From Zygnema cylindricum (Eukaryota; Streptophyta; Zygnematophyceae; Zygnematales; Zygnemataceae): a stretch of DNA of 64,000 bases. The stretch covers positions 375,939 to 439,938 of the forward strand of contig JBBHKE010000999.1 in the NCBI GenBank assembly GCA_037447655.1, in the 5' to 3' direction. Below the pieces are notes generated by a model, which was given only the letters and a program-made list of their open reading frames with translations, had not been told where the DNA came from and did no database searches. Numbering within the stretch: position 1 is the first letter of the stretch; every line of letters begins with the position of its first letter. Of the stretch, positions 45,680 through 55,734 are shown piece by piece. Made by a program: the position numbers and the translations under genes.

Positions 45680-47642
45680 GGTTATGTGCCCACCATCTAG
45701 GGTGCCTATGTTTGATGGAACAGGCTTCACGTATTGGGCGTTTACAATGGAGGGATTGCTTTTCGAGAAGCACTTATGGGGAATTGTTGCGGGACAAGTG
45801 AGATGTCCGCCACCTAGCTTTGGAGGAGCTTACTACGGAGAATCATCTGAGACTGTCCAGAATATCACCCGGAGTTCAGATGCAACGGAAGGTGAAGGGA
45901 AAAACCTTTCCGTGGATGGGGAAATAGGGGAGAAGGAAAAAGGGACACCTATGGTGAGGGGAGCTAGGATCTCAGCTATGGTACCACATGTAGGGATTAA
46001 AACTGAAGAAAATGACAGGAAAATATGGGAATACAAAAACACTATAGCAAAACATCTCATACTTAGATATGTGTCTAAGTCGATAGCTATCACTCTTTTA
46101 AGTCTAACCAAGTCTTCAGAGATATGGGAAGCACTAACTCAGATTTATAAGAGTGAGACTATTCAGAGGCAGCAATTAGTAAAACAAGAAATAGATGCCT
46201 ACGTTTATAAAGGCGGTAGCATGATAGAGTTTTGTAATGATATTGCTGCGTTATATGTTGAGCTTACTAGTGCGGGATATGTAGAATCTGAGGAGAGTAA
46301 GATTAATACACTAATTATGAAACTCCCAGATGAGTACGAAAACATAATTTGTCGTATGCAGGCAATGGATGGCTCCTCATGGACTTGGAGCTTTACCATG
46401 GGGATAATTCTTGTGAGGGAAAGCACTTTGGAGCTTCGTAAGGGAAAGGACAGGGTCAATGCATTTTCAGCTGGTGGTGATTGGCGGAATCGTGATGAGA
46501 GGAACGGCGGTGACGAGCGGAAGCGTGATGAGAAGAACGGTGGTGACGAGCGGAAGCGTGATGAGAGAAAGAAAGACAAAGGTAAACCTTATCGGAACTT
46601 TGGTGAAAAGAGAGGGAGAGGAAAAGGCACGGGAGCTTTGAAAAAAGGGGTTTGCTTCTTTTGTAGGGAACCGGGTCATTATATGGAGGAATGCCCTTGT
46701 TTGGAAAAACTTAGAAGTTGGAATGTGGATGAGGAGGACGAAGATGAAGAGGAGAAAGAGGATGAAGAAAAATTGGAGCTTCTTCACATCGGTAGAATGG
46801 GGAAGGGAGAAAAGTACACAGAAATTGCTCGAAGGCAACAGTGTGCTTTTGGAGGTATAAGGGAAGTAAAGAGAGAAGAGGTACTTGAGGATGTCAAGGA
46901 GTGTAGAGTATATGATTTAGAAATGAGAAAGTCAGATCTAGGATCCATAAGTGAAAACGGGAAAGATAAAATTAATGAGGATAATTTTATACACAATAGG
47001 GAAACAGAAAACTGGTCGGAAAGGGAGACTTCAACGGATTCCGAGGAAAGGGGAGAAGTGAAACTCGAAGAGGTTTTAAAGGATAGGGGAGAAGAGAAAT
47101 ATTTGATTAAAGGTTTAGGGGAGAAGAAATATTTATTGGGAACTAAATTAGAAAGTAATAGTGGAAAGAATTCCATGGGAGAGAGTGAGGGAAGTTCAGA
47201 AAATGGGGTAATTATCATGGATAAAAATATGAGTACCAAAGATATAGATCCTATGAGGAACTTAGTGGGGACTAGTGGTTTTTGGGAATATTTGGGGGTG
47301 GATGGATTTGACATCACTACTTGGTGTGACGAAGATGTGCCTGTAAAAGGGTTAGCATCTAGGTGTATGTTGCAGATTGGAAATGGGGCTGGCTATTTGG
47401 ATCGCAAGAGGGAAATCGGTTTGTGTGTGGATGAAAGAGTGATGAAGTGGATAAAATCTTTGCTTGAATTTAAGAAAAATGGGATGTTAAATAAAATGTG
47501 TGATATAATTATCATTTCAGTTCATTTAATGCACTGTGTTAAATACTTAAGTTTTATGAAAGGAAAAGGAAAAAGGAAAAAGAAAAGGAAAAAGGGGAGG
47601 GGATGTTTGTTTACTTGTTTGTGGGAGTTGAAAGAAAAATAG
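45660..47642 (+). CDS. gag: Copia-type Gag, intact copy (660 aa)
   Basis: An intact ORF whose ATG is in the last 20 bp of LTR 1, then reads through the PBS. Residues 7-26 (VMCPPSRVPMFDG..) are the usual copia Gag start; about 118-260 form the UBN2-type capsid-like core (KIWEYKNTIAKHL, SSEIWEALTQIYKSETIQ, IEFCNDIAALYVEL). From 277 to 303 there are 11-residue repeats rich in DERKR/NGG. A CCHC zinc knuckle lies at 332-345 (CFFCREPGHYMEEC). After it comes a Glu/Lys-rich region of about 250 residues with no protease motif, then a very basic tail (KGKRKKKRKKGRG). Gag would package element RNA into particles. Length is greater than a usual copia Gag because of the extra tail. The sequence stays open right up to the polypurine tract, which suggests recent activity. 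Confidence 0.93.
   Translation: MEVSEFQVMCPPSRVPMFDGTGFTYWAFTMEGLLFEKHLWGIVAGQVRCPPPSFGGAYYGESSETVQNITRSSDATEGEGKNLSVDGEIGEKEKGTPMVRGARISAMVPHVGIKTEENDRKIWEYKNTIAKHLILRYVSKSIAITLLSLTKSSEIWEALTQIYKSETIQRQQLVKQEIDAYVYKGGSMIEFCNDIAALYVELTSAGYVESEESKINTLIMKLPDEYENIICRMQAMDGSSWTWSFTMGIILVRESTLELRKGKDRVNAFSAGGDWRNRDERNGGDERKRDEKNGGDERKRDERKKDKGKPYRNFGEKRGRGKGTGALKKGVCFFCREPGHYMEECPCLEKLRSWNVDEEDEDEEEKEDEEKLELLHIGRMGKGEKYTEIARRQQCAFGGIREVKREEVLEDVKECRVYDLEMRKSDLGSISENGKDKINEDNFIHNRETENWSERETSTDSEERGEVKLEEVLKDRGEEKYLIKGLGEKKYLLGTKLESNSGKNSMGESEGSSENGVIIMDKNMSTKDIDPMRNLVGTSGFWEYLGVDGFDITTWCDEDVPVKGLASRCMLQIGNGAGYLDRKREIGLCVDERVMKWIKSLLEFKKNGMLNKMCDIIIISVHLMHCVKYLSFMKGKGKRKKKRKKGRGCLFTCLWELKEK
45680..45694 (+). 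other. Primer-binding site, half-tRNA initiator Met type
   Basis: GGTTATGTGCCCACC follows the LTR without spacer. It is complementary, with one mismatch, to the anticodon stem-loop of eukaryotic initiator tRNA-Met (GGTGGGCCCATAACC), as in Drosophila copia. The older copy at 43217-43231 matches perfectly. It is also coding sequence of gag. Copy 2 of the PBS is at 48855-48869. Confidence 0.85.
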
Positions 47643-47645
47643 ACT

Positions 47646-47660
47646 AGAAAATAAGGGGAG
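47646..47660 (+). other. Polypurine tract
   Basis: AGAAAATAAGGGGAG immediately before LTR 2, the plus-strand primer site. The second copy is at 50852-50866 before LTR 3. Confidence 0.85.
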
Positions 47661-48854
47661 TGTTGGAATTCAAGTATTTTCTAGGTCTAGAGATTGCAAA
47701 ATAAAAAGCAAAATAGTAGATATTGACAGCCTGCCTCTAACTCCTCCTCAAGTCCCCACACTTGTCGCAGTCACTGAAGACTGAAGGAGGAGTTAGCCAT
47801 GGCTGCCTGTGCTGTCTAGAGGGAGACAGACAGTTGTTTTATAGGGGGTTTTCTCTAAAAGATAGTTTTGCCAGGTCCAGGATTTGATCCTGGTAACTGC
47901 CACTTGTCACACCCGCAATAGCCGGTAGTCTTATCCAGATAGTCTAAATTGTATTAGATATTAAGAGGTATGATATTTATTTAAATAGTTACTATAAGAA
48001 TAATTCATTTAACTAGAACTATATGCATACTGCATAGAAACAGTTGTGGAAAGTACGACGTACGGTACGATTACGAAATAAATACCGCGCGGTTTGTTTG
48101 ACGCCGGAAAGAATACCGCGCAGGTATTTATGACGGCCACGATTGAAATCCAAATTTGATCGGACGGCCGCGAAGGATGCCGAGATCGCGGCGTACGATT
48201 TTGGCGGTTTGCGATCACCGCCACATTAAGTGACACGTGGTAACACTACATTGGATTGCGGCAACTCCGGAGATTACGGGAACAAATCCGGATATGACAC
48301 GTGTCGACATTTTTGCCATGTCGTACAATGGCCGTACATAAAGTACACCGGCACCTGTACTTTTATGTACGATACAGTAATTTGATTGGTGCCGTACTTC
48401 AGTAGATAGAGTTTTAGAGAGGGAATAGGACTTAGATAAGTTTTGGGTAGGTAGCTGCCTCTCCCAGAGAGCACCTTGTATAAATGGCAAACTTTGGCCA
48501 GCCATAACTATCAATTTACTTGACCATTTTCAGTGATTCTTTTTGCTGCGGACTCAGGGGAGTCTAGGCTACACAGGGGTGTAGTCGGTCAGAGTTTTTG
48601 TCTGCCAGGGTGGCTGTATTTCTAAGGGAAAGTCAAAGTGGGTGAATGTGTCCAAATCTCATATTCCAACTTTGCATTCTGTGGTGGAACTGAGCACACA
48701 GAAAGTGTTATTTCACAGGGGTGAATCTATATTGGGGTTCTGACTGTCAAGGGGTCAGTCACTTGGGTTTATATTAACTTGGAGTTGGCACTATCTAGAT
48801 TGGCTTCTTTTGGATCTGCATACTCTGAGGGCCAATGGAGGTCTCAGAGTTTCA
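47661..48854 (+). repeat. LTR 2 (shared middle LTR)
   Basis: 1194 bp, about four differences from LTR 1 by eye. It acts as 3' LTR of unit 1 and 5' LTR of unit 2. Not flanked by its own target duplication. Confidence 0.96.
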
Positions 48855-50848
48855 GGTTATGTGCCCACCATCTAGGGTGCCTATGTTTGATGGAACAGGC
48901 TTCACGTATTGGGCGTTTACAATGGAGGGATTGCTTTTCGAGAAGCACTTATGGGGAATTGTTGCGGGACAAGTGAGATGTCCGCCACCTAGCTTTGGAG
49001 GAGCTTACTACGGAGAATCATCTGAGATGTCCAGAATATCACCCGGAGTTCAGATTCAACGGAAGGTGAAGGGAAAAACCTTTCCGTGGATGGGGAAATA
49101 GGGGAGAAGGAAAAAGGGACACCTATGGTGAGGGGAGCTAGGATCTCAGCTATGGTACCACATGTAGGGATTAAAACTGAAGAAAATGACAGGAAAATAT
49201 GGGAATACAAAAACACTATAGCAAAACATCTCATACTTAGATATGTGTCTAAGTCGATAGCTATCACTCTTTTAAGTCTAACCAAGTCTTCAGAGATATG
49301 GGAAGCACTAACTCAGATTTATAAGAGTGAGACTATTCAGAGGCAGCAATTAGTAAAACAAGAAATAGATGCCTACGTTTATAAAGGCGGTAGCATGATA
49401 GAGTTTTGTAATGATATTGCTGCGTTATATGTTGAGCTTACTAGTGCGGGATATGTAAAATCTGAGGAGAGTAAGATTAATACTCTAATTATGAAACTCC
49501 CAGATGAGTACGAAAACATAATTTGTCGTATGCAGGCAATGGATGGCTCCTCATGGACTTGGAGCTTTACCATGGGGATAATTCTTGTGAGGGAAAGCAC
49601 TTTGGAGCTTCGTAAGGGAAAGGACAGGGTCAATGCATTTTCAGCTGGTGGTGATTGGCGGAATCGTGATGAGAGGAACGGCGGTGACGAGCGGAAGCGT
49701 GATGAGAAGAACGGTGGTGACGAGCGGAAGCGTGATGAGAAGAACGGTGGTGACGAGCGGAAGCGTGATGAGAGAAAGAAAGACAAAGGTAAACCTTATC
49801 GGAACTTTGGTGGAAAGAGAGGGAGAGGAAAAGGCACGGGAGCTTTGAAAAAAGGGGTTTGCTTCTTTTGTAGGGAACCGGGTCATTATATGGAGGAATG
49901 CCCTTGTTTGGAAAAACTTAGAAGTTGGAATGTGGATGAGGAGGACGAAGATGAAGAGGAGAAAGAGGATGAAGAAAAATTGGAGCTTCTTCACATCGGT
50001 AGAATGGGGAAGGGAGAAAAGTACACAGAAATTGCTCGAAGGCAACAGTGTGCTTTTGGAGGTATAAGGGAAGTAAAGAGAGAAGAGGTACTTGAGGATG
50101 TCAAGGAGTGTAGAGTATATGATTTAGAAATGAGAAAGTCAGATCTAGGATCCATAAGTGAAAACGGGAAAGATAAAATTAATGAGGATAATTTTATACA
50201 CAATAGGGAAACAGAAAACTGGTCGGAAAGGGAGACTTCAACGGATTCCGAGGAAAGGGGAGAAGTGAAACTCGAAGAGGTTTTAAAGGATAGGGGAGAA
50301 GAGAAATATTTGATTAAAGGTTTAGGGGAGAAGAAATATTTATTGGGAACTAAATTAGAAAGTAATAGTGGAAAGAATTCCATGGGAGAGAGTGAGGGAA
50401 GTTCAGAAAATGGGGTAATTATCATGGATAAAAATATGAGTACCAAAGATATAGATCCTATGAGGAACTTAGTGGGGACTAGTGGTTTTTGGGAATATTT
50501 GGGGGTGGATGGATTTGACATCACTACTTGGTGTGACGAAGATGTGCCTGTAAAGGGTTAGCATCTAGGTGTATGTTGCAGATTGGAAATGGGGCTGGCT
50601 ATTTGGATCGCAAGAGGGAAATCGGTTTGTGTGTGGATGAAAGAGTGATGAAGTGGATAAAATCTTTGCTTGAATTTAAGAAAAATGGGATGTTAAATAA
50701 AATGTGTGATATAATTATCATTTCAGTTCATTTAATGCACTGTGTTAAATACTTAAGTTTTATGAAAGGAAAAGGAAAAAGGAAAAAGAAAAGGAAAAAG
50801 GGGAGGGGATGTTTGTTTACTTGTTTGTGGGAGTTGAAAGAAAAATAG
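48835..50848 (+). pseudogene. gag: Copia-type Gag, second copy with two frameshifts
   Basis: Homologous to the intact copy throughout. One base is lost near 49026 (GAGATGTCC against GAGACTGTCC), ending the first frame at 49101. One A is lost near 50555 (GTAAAGGG against GTAAAAGGG), giving a stop at 50561. Between them 49086-50561 is open and includes the core and zinc knuckle. It has one extra 33-bp (11-codon) DERKR/NGG repeat unit compared with copy 1. Confidence 0.92.
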
Positions 50849-50866
50849 ACTAGAAAATAAGGGGAG

Positions 50867-52060
50867 TGATGAAATTCAAGTATTTTCTAGGTCTAGAGAT
50901 TGCAAAATAAAAAGCAAAATAGTAGATATTGACAGCTTGCCTCTAACTCCTCCTCAAGTCCCCACACTTGTCGCAGTCACTGAAGACTGAAGGAGGAGTT
51001 AGCCATGGCTGCCTGTGCTGTCTAGAGGGAGACAGACAGTTGTTTTATAGGGGGTTTTCTCTAAAAGATAGTTTTGCCAGGTCCAGGATTTGATCCTGGT
51101 AACTGCCACTTGTCACACCCGCAATAGCCGGTAGTCTTATCCAGATAGTCTAAATTGTATTAGATATTAAGAGGTATGATATTTATTTAAATAGTTACTA
51201 TAAGAATAATTCATTTAACTAGAACTATATGCATACTGCATAGAAACAGTTGTGGAAAGTACGACGTATGGTACGATTACGAAATAAATACCGCGCGGTT
51301 TGTTTGACGCCGGAAAGAATACCGCGCAGGTATTTATGACGGCCACGATTGAAATCCAAATTTGATCGGACGGCCGCGAAGGATGCCGAGATCGCGGCGT
51401 ACGATTTTGGCGGTTTGCGATCACCGCCACATTAAGTGACACGTGGTAACACTACATTGGATTGCGGCAACTCCGGAGATTACGGGAACAAATCCGGATA
51501 TGACACGTGTCGACATTTTTGCCATGTCGTACAATGGCCGTACATAAAGTACACCGGCACCTGTACTTTTATGTACGATACAGTAATTTGATTGGTGCCG
51601 TACTTCAGTAGATAGAGTTTTAGAGAGGGAATAGGACTTAGATAAATTTTGGGTAGGCAGCTGCCTCTCCCAGAGAGCACCCTGTATAAATGGCAAACTT
51701 TGGCCAGCCATAACTATCAATTTACTTGACCATTTTCAGTGATTCTTTTTGCTGCGGACTCAGGGGAGTCTAGGCTACACAGGGGTGTAGTCGGTCAGAG
51801 TTTTTGTCTGCCAGGGTGGCTGTATTTCTAAGGGAAAGTCAAAGTGGGTGAATGTGTCCAAATCTCATATTCTAACTTTGCATTCTGTGGTGGAACTGAG
51901 CACACAGAAAGTGTTATTTCACAGGGGTGAATCTATATTGGGGTTCTGACTGTCAAGGGGTCAGTCACTTGGGTTTATATTAACTTGGAGTCGGCACTAT
52001 TTAGATTGGCTTCTTTTGGATCTGCATACTCTGAGGGCCAATGGAGGTCTCAGAGTTTCA
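50867..52060 (+). repeat. LTR 3
   Basis: 1194 bp, beginning TGATGAAATT instead of TGTTGGAATT and ending GAGTTTCA, then target duplication ATTGT. About eight differences from LTR 1 by eye. Confidence 0.96.
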
Positions 52061-52065
52061 ATTGT
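52061..52065 (+). repeat. Target-site duplication, right (ATTGT)
   Basis: Matches 44481-44485. Confidence 0.95.
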
Positions 52066-52340
52066 AGATGTTTAGGGTTGAGGTCACGCTAAATTATAAC
52101 AGTGTCGACGTCACACAAACTAAAACTTTTCTGCCATGGTTTCCCAATGGTGTTTTTTTGTCCTTTCTCACTCTACTTGCCATCAATATTCGCCCAAAGA
52201 TAATAGAAAGAAATTGGTTTTATAGATCTTTCATTTGATAGATTTATTGACGTTTTTCATTTCAAGAATTGTGAGATAGACGCGGTAGTGGGAGAGGGAG
52301 AGAGAGAGAGAGGCGCTTTCACGGATTTCGGTTTTGCAAA

Positions 52341-52574
52341 ATGGCGTCCGTTGGTCAAGACTCCTCCAAGGCCCCTGTACGAAAAAAAAACGCAAGGGGT
52401 AAAATCACGTACAGGCTGGAAACGTGCAGTGGGTTGTTTTTTGGTACTCCACGCACAAAAATTGTGAAAAACCTCCCACGCGTGCGACACCATCTGTCTA
52501 TTCGCTCACATCATGGAACTTTATTTAAAATCACCTCGCGTGGTGATTTTATTATAATTTTGAGGATGAGCTAG
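52341..52574 (+). CDS. Small conserved ORF of Harbinger-like element L (77 aa), function unknown
   Basis: Starts MASVGQDSS and contains LETCSG, FFGTPRTKI, RVRHHL and RSHHGTLFKI. A 72-codon ORF in element R (53753-53535, minus) aligns along its full length with many conservative changes and one in-frame 4-codon gap; a third copy at about 31.7-31.9 kb keeps FGTPRTK but is frameshifted. No known domain recognised, not a transposase. It may be a relic of a host or transposon gene captured by the element. Coding status is unproven. Confidence 0.4.
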   Translation: MASVGQDSSKAPVRKKNARGKITYRLETCSGLFFGTPRTKIVKNLPRVRHHLSIRSHHGTLFKITSRGDFIIILRMS

Positions 52575-52782
52575 AATGACGTGAAAGTGGATCGAAATGC
52601 GCTAGACGACAAAATGCATCGCGTTAGACGACAAAATGCAGTAGATTTAAAGTTTCAAGGTGACGTAAATTGTACTGTGGTAATTTCATTTTTTTTGTAC
52701 GGCTGCGGATTTTCTCGTTGAGGGCTAAGCGTTGAGGAAATCGACAAAGAAAACCCGAACTTTATCACATGGGAAAGTGCCC

Positions 52783-53327
52783 TAAGTACAATAATAACAA
52801 TGAATCCCCTCCAAACTTAAGTTATTTTTTGAGAAAGGGTCGCACTTTTTCATTTTATGTGGATTGATGTTCTTTTATTTTTCAACCAAAAATTATAACC
52901 TGACTTGTAATAAAACTTGTGTACACTACACCGCCAATCTCTATTAGCGTAGTGTACGCTACTTCCGTTCCGTTTTTTTTTTTAATTCTCAGATAGAATT
53001 ATCCATACTATTTAAAAAAAATGCCCTAATTCCCAATTAGAGTAAACGATTTATTCGAAAATTTCCAAATTCCCAATTAGCGTAAACCACGCTAATTATT
53101 CTTATATGCTAAAAAAACTTCTACGCTAATACCGATTGGCATTGTACTATACCCCATTCTATACTTGCGTATTAGTTGGCACATTTAAACGTATGTCCTA
53201 AAGTGCGTACAACAAATGAACCTCGTATTGTTTAGAAAATGAAGCACGTGAGCGCCCTTCTCGGACACGCCGACGGACAACTTTCTTCAATCCAACTGTT
53301 GTTTCCACGTCGCATATAACTTATTTA
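52783..53327. other. Spacer between Harbinger-like elements L and R
   Basis: Contains a 220-bp CACCGC-family MITE and otherwise nothing recognised. Confidence 0.5.
52927..53146. mobile_element. CACCGC-family MITE between elements L and R
   Basis: Left TACACCGCCAATCTCTATTA, right CTAATACCGATTGGCATTGTA; 220 bp; interior duplicates AATTCCCAATTAG.GTAAAC. Confidence 0.82.
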
Positions 53328-53534
53328 GGGCACTTTCCCATGTGATAAAGCTAGGGTGTTTTTGGGGTTTTCCTCCAAAACTTAGCCTTCAACGAGAAAT
53401 CCGCAGCCGTACTAGAACATTGAAATTACCACAATACAATTTGCGTTACCTTCAAACTTTAAATGTACTGCAGATTGTCGTCTAGCGTGATGCAGTTTGT
53501 CGTATAACGCGTTTCGACCCACTTTCGCGTCCTT

Positions 53535-53753
53535 CTAGCTCATCTTCAAACGTATAATAAAATCACCTCGACAGGTGATTTTAAATAAAGTTCCGTGATG
53601 TGAGCGAATAAGCAGATGGTGTCGCACGCGTCGGAGGTTTTTGGCAATTTTTGTGCGTGGAGTACCAAAAAAAAACCCACTGTACGTTTCCAGTCTGTGT
53701 GTGACTTTTTTGCGTACATGGGCCGTGGAGGGGTCTTGACTAACGGACGCCAT
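53535..53753 (-). CDS. Small conserved ORF of Harbinger-like element R (72 aa), function unknown
   Basis: Starts MASVSQDPS and contains FFGTPRTKI, RVRHHL and RSHHGTLFKI; counterpart of the ORF at 52341-52574. It lacks four codons after VRKK relative to that copy. No known domain. Confidence 0.4.
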   Translation of the reverse strand: MASVSQDPSTAHVRKKVTHRLETYSGFFFGTPRTKIAKNLRRVRHHLLIRSHHGTLFKITCRGDFIIRLKMS

Positions 53754-54116
53754 TTCGCAAAAAAGAAGTCCGTGAAAGCGCCTCTCTTGCTCTCCCTCTC
53801 CCACTATCGCGTCTATCTCACAATTCTTGCAATGAAAAACGTCAATATTGGTATGAAATGAAAGATCCCTAAAAACAATTTATTTTTACTATCTTTTGGA
53901 GTATTTTGATGGCAAGTAGAGTGAGAAAGGACAAAAAAACAAAACCGTGAAACCATGGCGGAAAGTTTTAGAATTTGTGACGTCGACGTTGTCATAATTT
54001 AGCGTGACGTCAAAATGTCACAAACCCTAAACATCTACAATGCCACAAGTAACTAAACGCCTACAACCGTCACAAATTACACCTACGTCTACATCCGTCA
54101 CTTTAAAGTAACAAGT

Positions 54117-55010
54117 AGTGTTGTGTATCGGTAAAAAACTTATCGCGATAACACCGATACCGATAGTTATCGGTTTTCGAACGGTCAGAGGTTCCGATAT
54201 ATCGGTCTGGGACCAACAAATTCTATATCGGCGATAACTTAAAAAATATATAGTATGCATACAATAGTACTTTATAACATACTGTATTATTTTATTGACT
54301 TTATATAGCGTGGCATGCCACGTATAAAAATATGTTCCGTTAGCGTTTAACTGCAACTTATTACGGACAACGCAGCACATAAATGTCGACCGGTTAACTG
54401 AACACAAATTTTACGACGACGCACGGAATTTTACTAAAAAAATGGTGAACATGGAACTGGAAAAGGACGGCGGACACAAAAGTACAACGGACGCAAAATA
54501 ACATTCTGTGCGCCGCCGGAATCGAACGGACGACTTGGAATTGAGTAAACACGAGCGGACGGGCCAGCGTGAGCGCCGACATCTCGGAATGGCTCTTTTG
54601 GCAGCTTTTGCCAAAAAAGCTGACAGATTGACACGTGGCAGGTCCCCAGTGGATCTCAAGGAATATAGGGACAAAGCCATGGCGTCGGATGTGAAAGGTA
54701 CATCATTTTTACTGGATCCGTATCAACACCATACAGATCTCATGGTGGCTACTGTACTTTCTGTGCTTTTACACTTCTGGGGAATAAGATGTACAGTTGA
54801 GTGTTCAGGCCGTACATTAATCTGTACGGTCCGTACAGATATTGCCGATAGTTATCGCTATCGGCATTATCGCCGATAAGTACCCGATATTATCGGCTAC
54901 TAATCGGCGATAAGACAGATTTCGATATATCGTACCAATATATCGATTATTGGATACCCGAAAAAAGGCCCATATCGGTTATCGGCAAATCCTTACCGAT
55001 ACACAACACT
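54117..55010. mobile_element. MULE-like non-autonomous element inserted in element R
   Basis: TIRs AGTGTTGTGTATCGGTAA and TTACCGATACACAACACT; perfect 10-bp duplication AGTAACAAGT (54107-54116 and 55011-55020), typical of Mutator-like elements (9-11 bp). The uninterrupted sequence survives in element L, which confirms the insertion. 894 bp; interior rich in ATATCGG/CCGATAT. A 123-codon ORF inside has no recognisable domain. Confidence 0.93.
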
Positions 55011-55118
55011 AGTAACAAGTTAATTGCGTTACATCGGAATGCTCTGAAAGTAGTACGGAGAATCTTCTCTAAAAAACAAAGCTGCACTAAGTTTCTGTTA
55101 CATGGGAAAGAGCCCTTA

Positions 55119-55734
55119 GTGTCCCTTAAAATAAAGTGCGCAAACTAAATAATCGAAGTGACTGACAAAAGTAGCAAATTCATGAACAAGGTTGTATGAT
55201 TCACGTTACCTTGGGTGGTAAGCAGGCAGAGATTCTTTTGTGTTCTGTAGAGGCAGGCGGAGCTTGGGGTCGAGGAGGGGAAATCAGCCAAGTGTCTTGT
55301 TTTTTTCTTGAAATAAGTAAGTTTCTTTTTTTGTTTGATGTTTTCGAAATTTTTGCAGGTATTTATGTCGGATGAAAAATAATGAATCGATTAGGTCTGG
55401 AATCTGATCGTTGCTTCTGATACCTATCTTTTTTTTGTTTTTTGGGAGTTGATTGAATCAAATCTGTTTTGGCCTTTCTATGATTATGAATTTGCGAAAG
55501 GTTTGGACCTAAGAAAAATTCCAGCTTAAAGAACAAAGCCTGATACTGAAGGAATGTGTGTAGTACGGAACAGCCCTCAACGAGACCTGAAAATCTTCAG
55601 ACACCTCTGATTTTTGTTCCTTTTGTCCATTTTTTTCTGAACGAACATTTGAACATACACTTTATCTGATCTTTTTATCCATTTTTGTTTGTTCTATAAG
55701 CTTGTCAGATCGAATATATACTTCATATTTAAGT
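55119..55734. other. Intergenic/5' flank of the R3H gene
   Basis: Probable promoter and 5' UTR. No gene recognised. Confidence 0.4.

Larger units (their letters stand above)
44486..52060 (+). mobile_element. Tandem copia-type retrotransposon array LTR-gag-LTR-gag-LTR (TR-GAG-like)
   Basis: Three LTRs of 1194 bp (44486-45679, 47661-48854, 50867-52060) alternate with two internal regions that encode only Gag and end in a polypurine tract. One perfect 5-bp duplication brackets the whole array, so it behaves as a single inserted unit. The LTRs differ at only a handful of sites, so it is young. No protease, integrase or reverse transcriptase is recognisable; it must depend on an autonomous relative in trans. 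It was inserted into Harbinger-like element L. Confidence 0.95.
44251..52782. mobile_element. PIF/Harbinger-like element L (split by the copia tandem array)
   Basis: Left terminus GGGCACTTTCCCATG (44251), right terminus CACATGGGAAAGTGCCC (52782) followed by TAA. Without the 7.6-kb copia insertion it is about 952 bp. The sequence from 44251-44485 joined to 52066-52782 is homologous to element R in the opposite orientation. The left TNA duplication cannot be checked because LTR-B sits there. Confidence 0.82.
53328..55115. mobile_element. PIF/Harbinger-like element R (split by a MULE-like insertion)
   Basis: Termini GGGCACTTTCCCATGTG and TTACATGGGAAAGAGCCC; TTA on both sides (53325-53327, 55116-55118), a TNA-type duplication. 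Net length without the 904-bp insertion is about 884 bp. It is inverted relative to element L and homologous along its length. Confidence 0.87.

Noticed and set aside
46205-47317. Antisense ORFs up to 177 codons within gag
   Set aside because: Shadow frames of the purine-rich gag coding strand.
54500-54560. tRNA-like GTTCGATTCCGG on the minus strand of the MULE-like element
   Set aside because: No acceptor-stem complementarity and no proper A box at the right distance; not a tRNA.
54508-54879. 123-codon ORF inside the MULE-like element
   Set aside because: No transposase or other domain visible, overlapping antisense ORFs of similar length; treated as chance.
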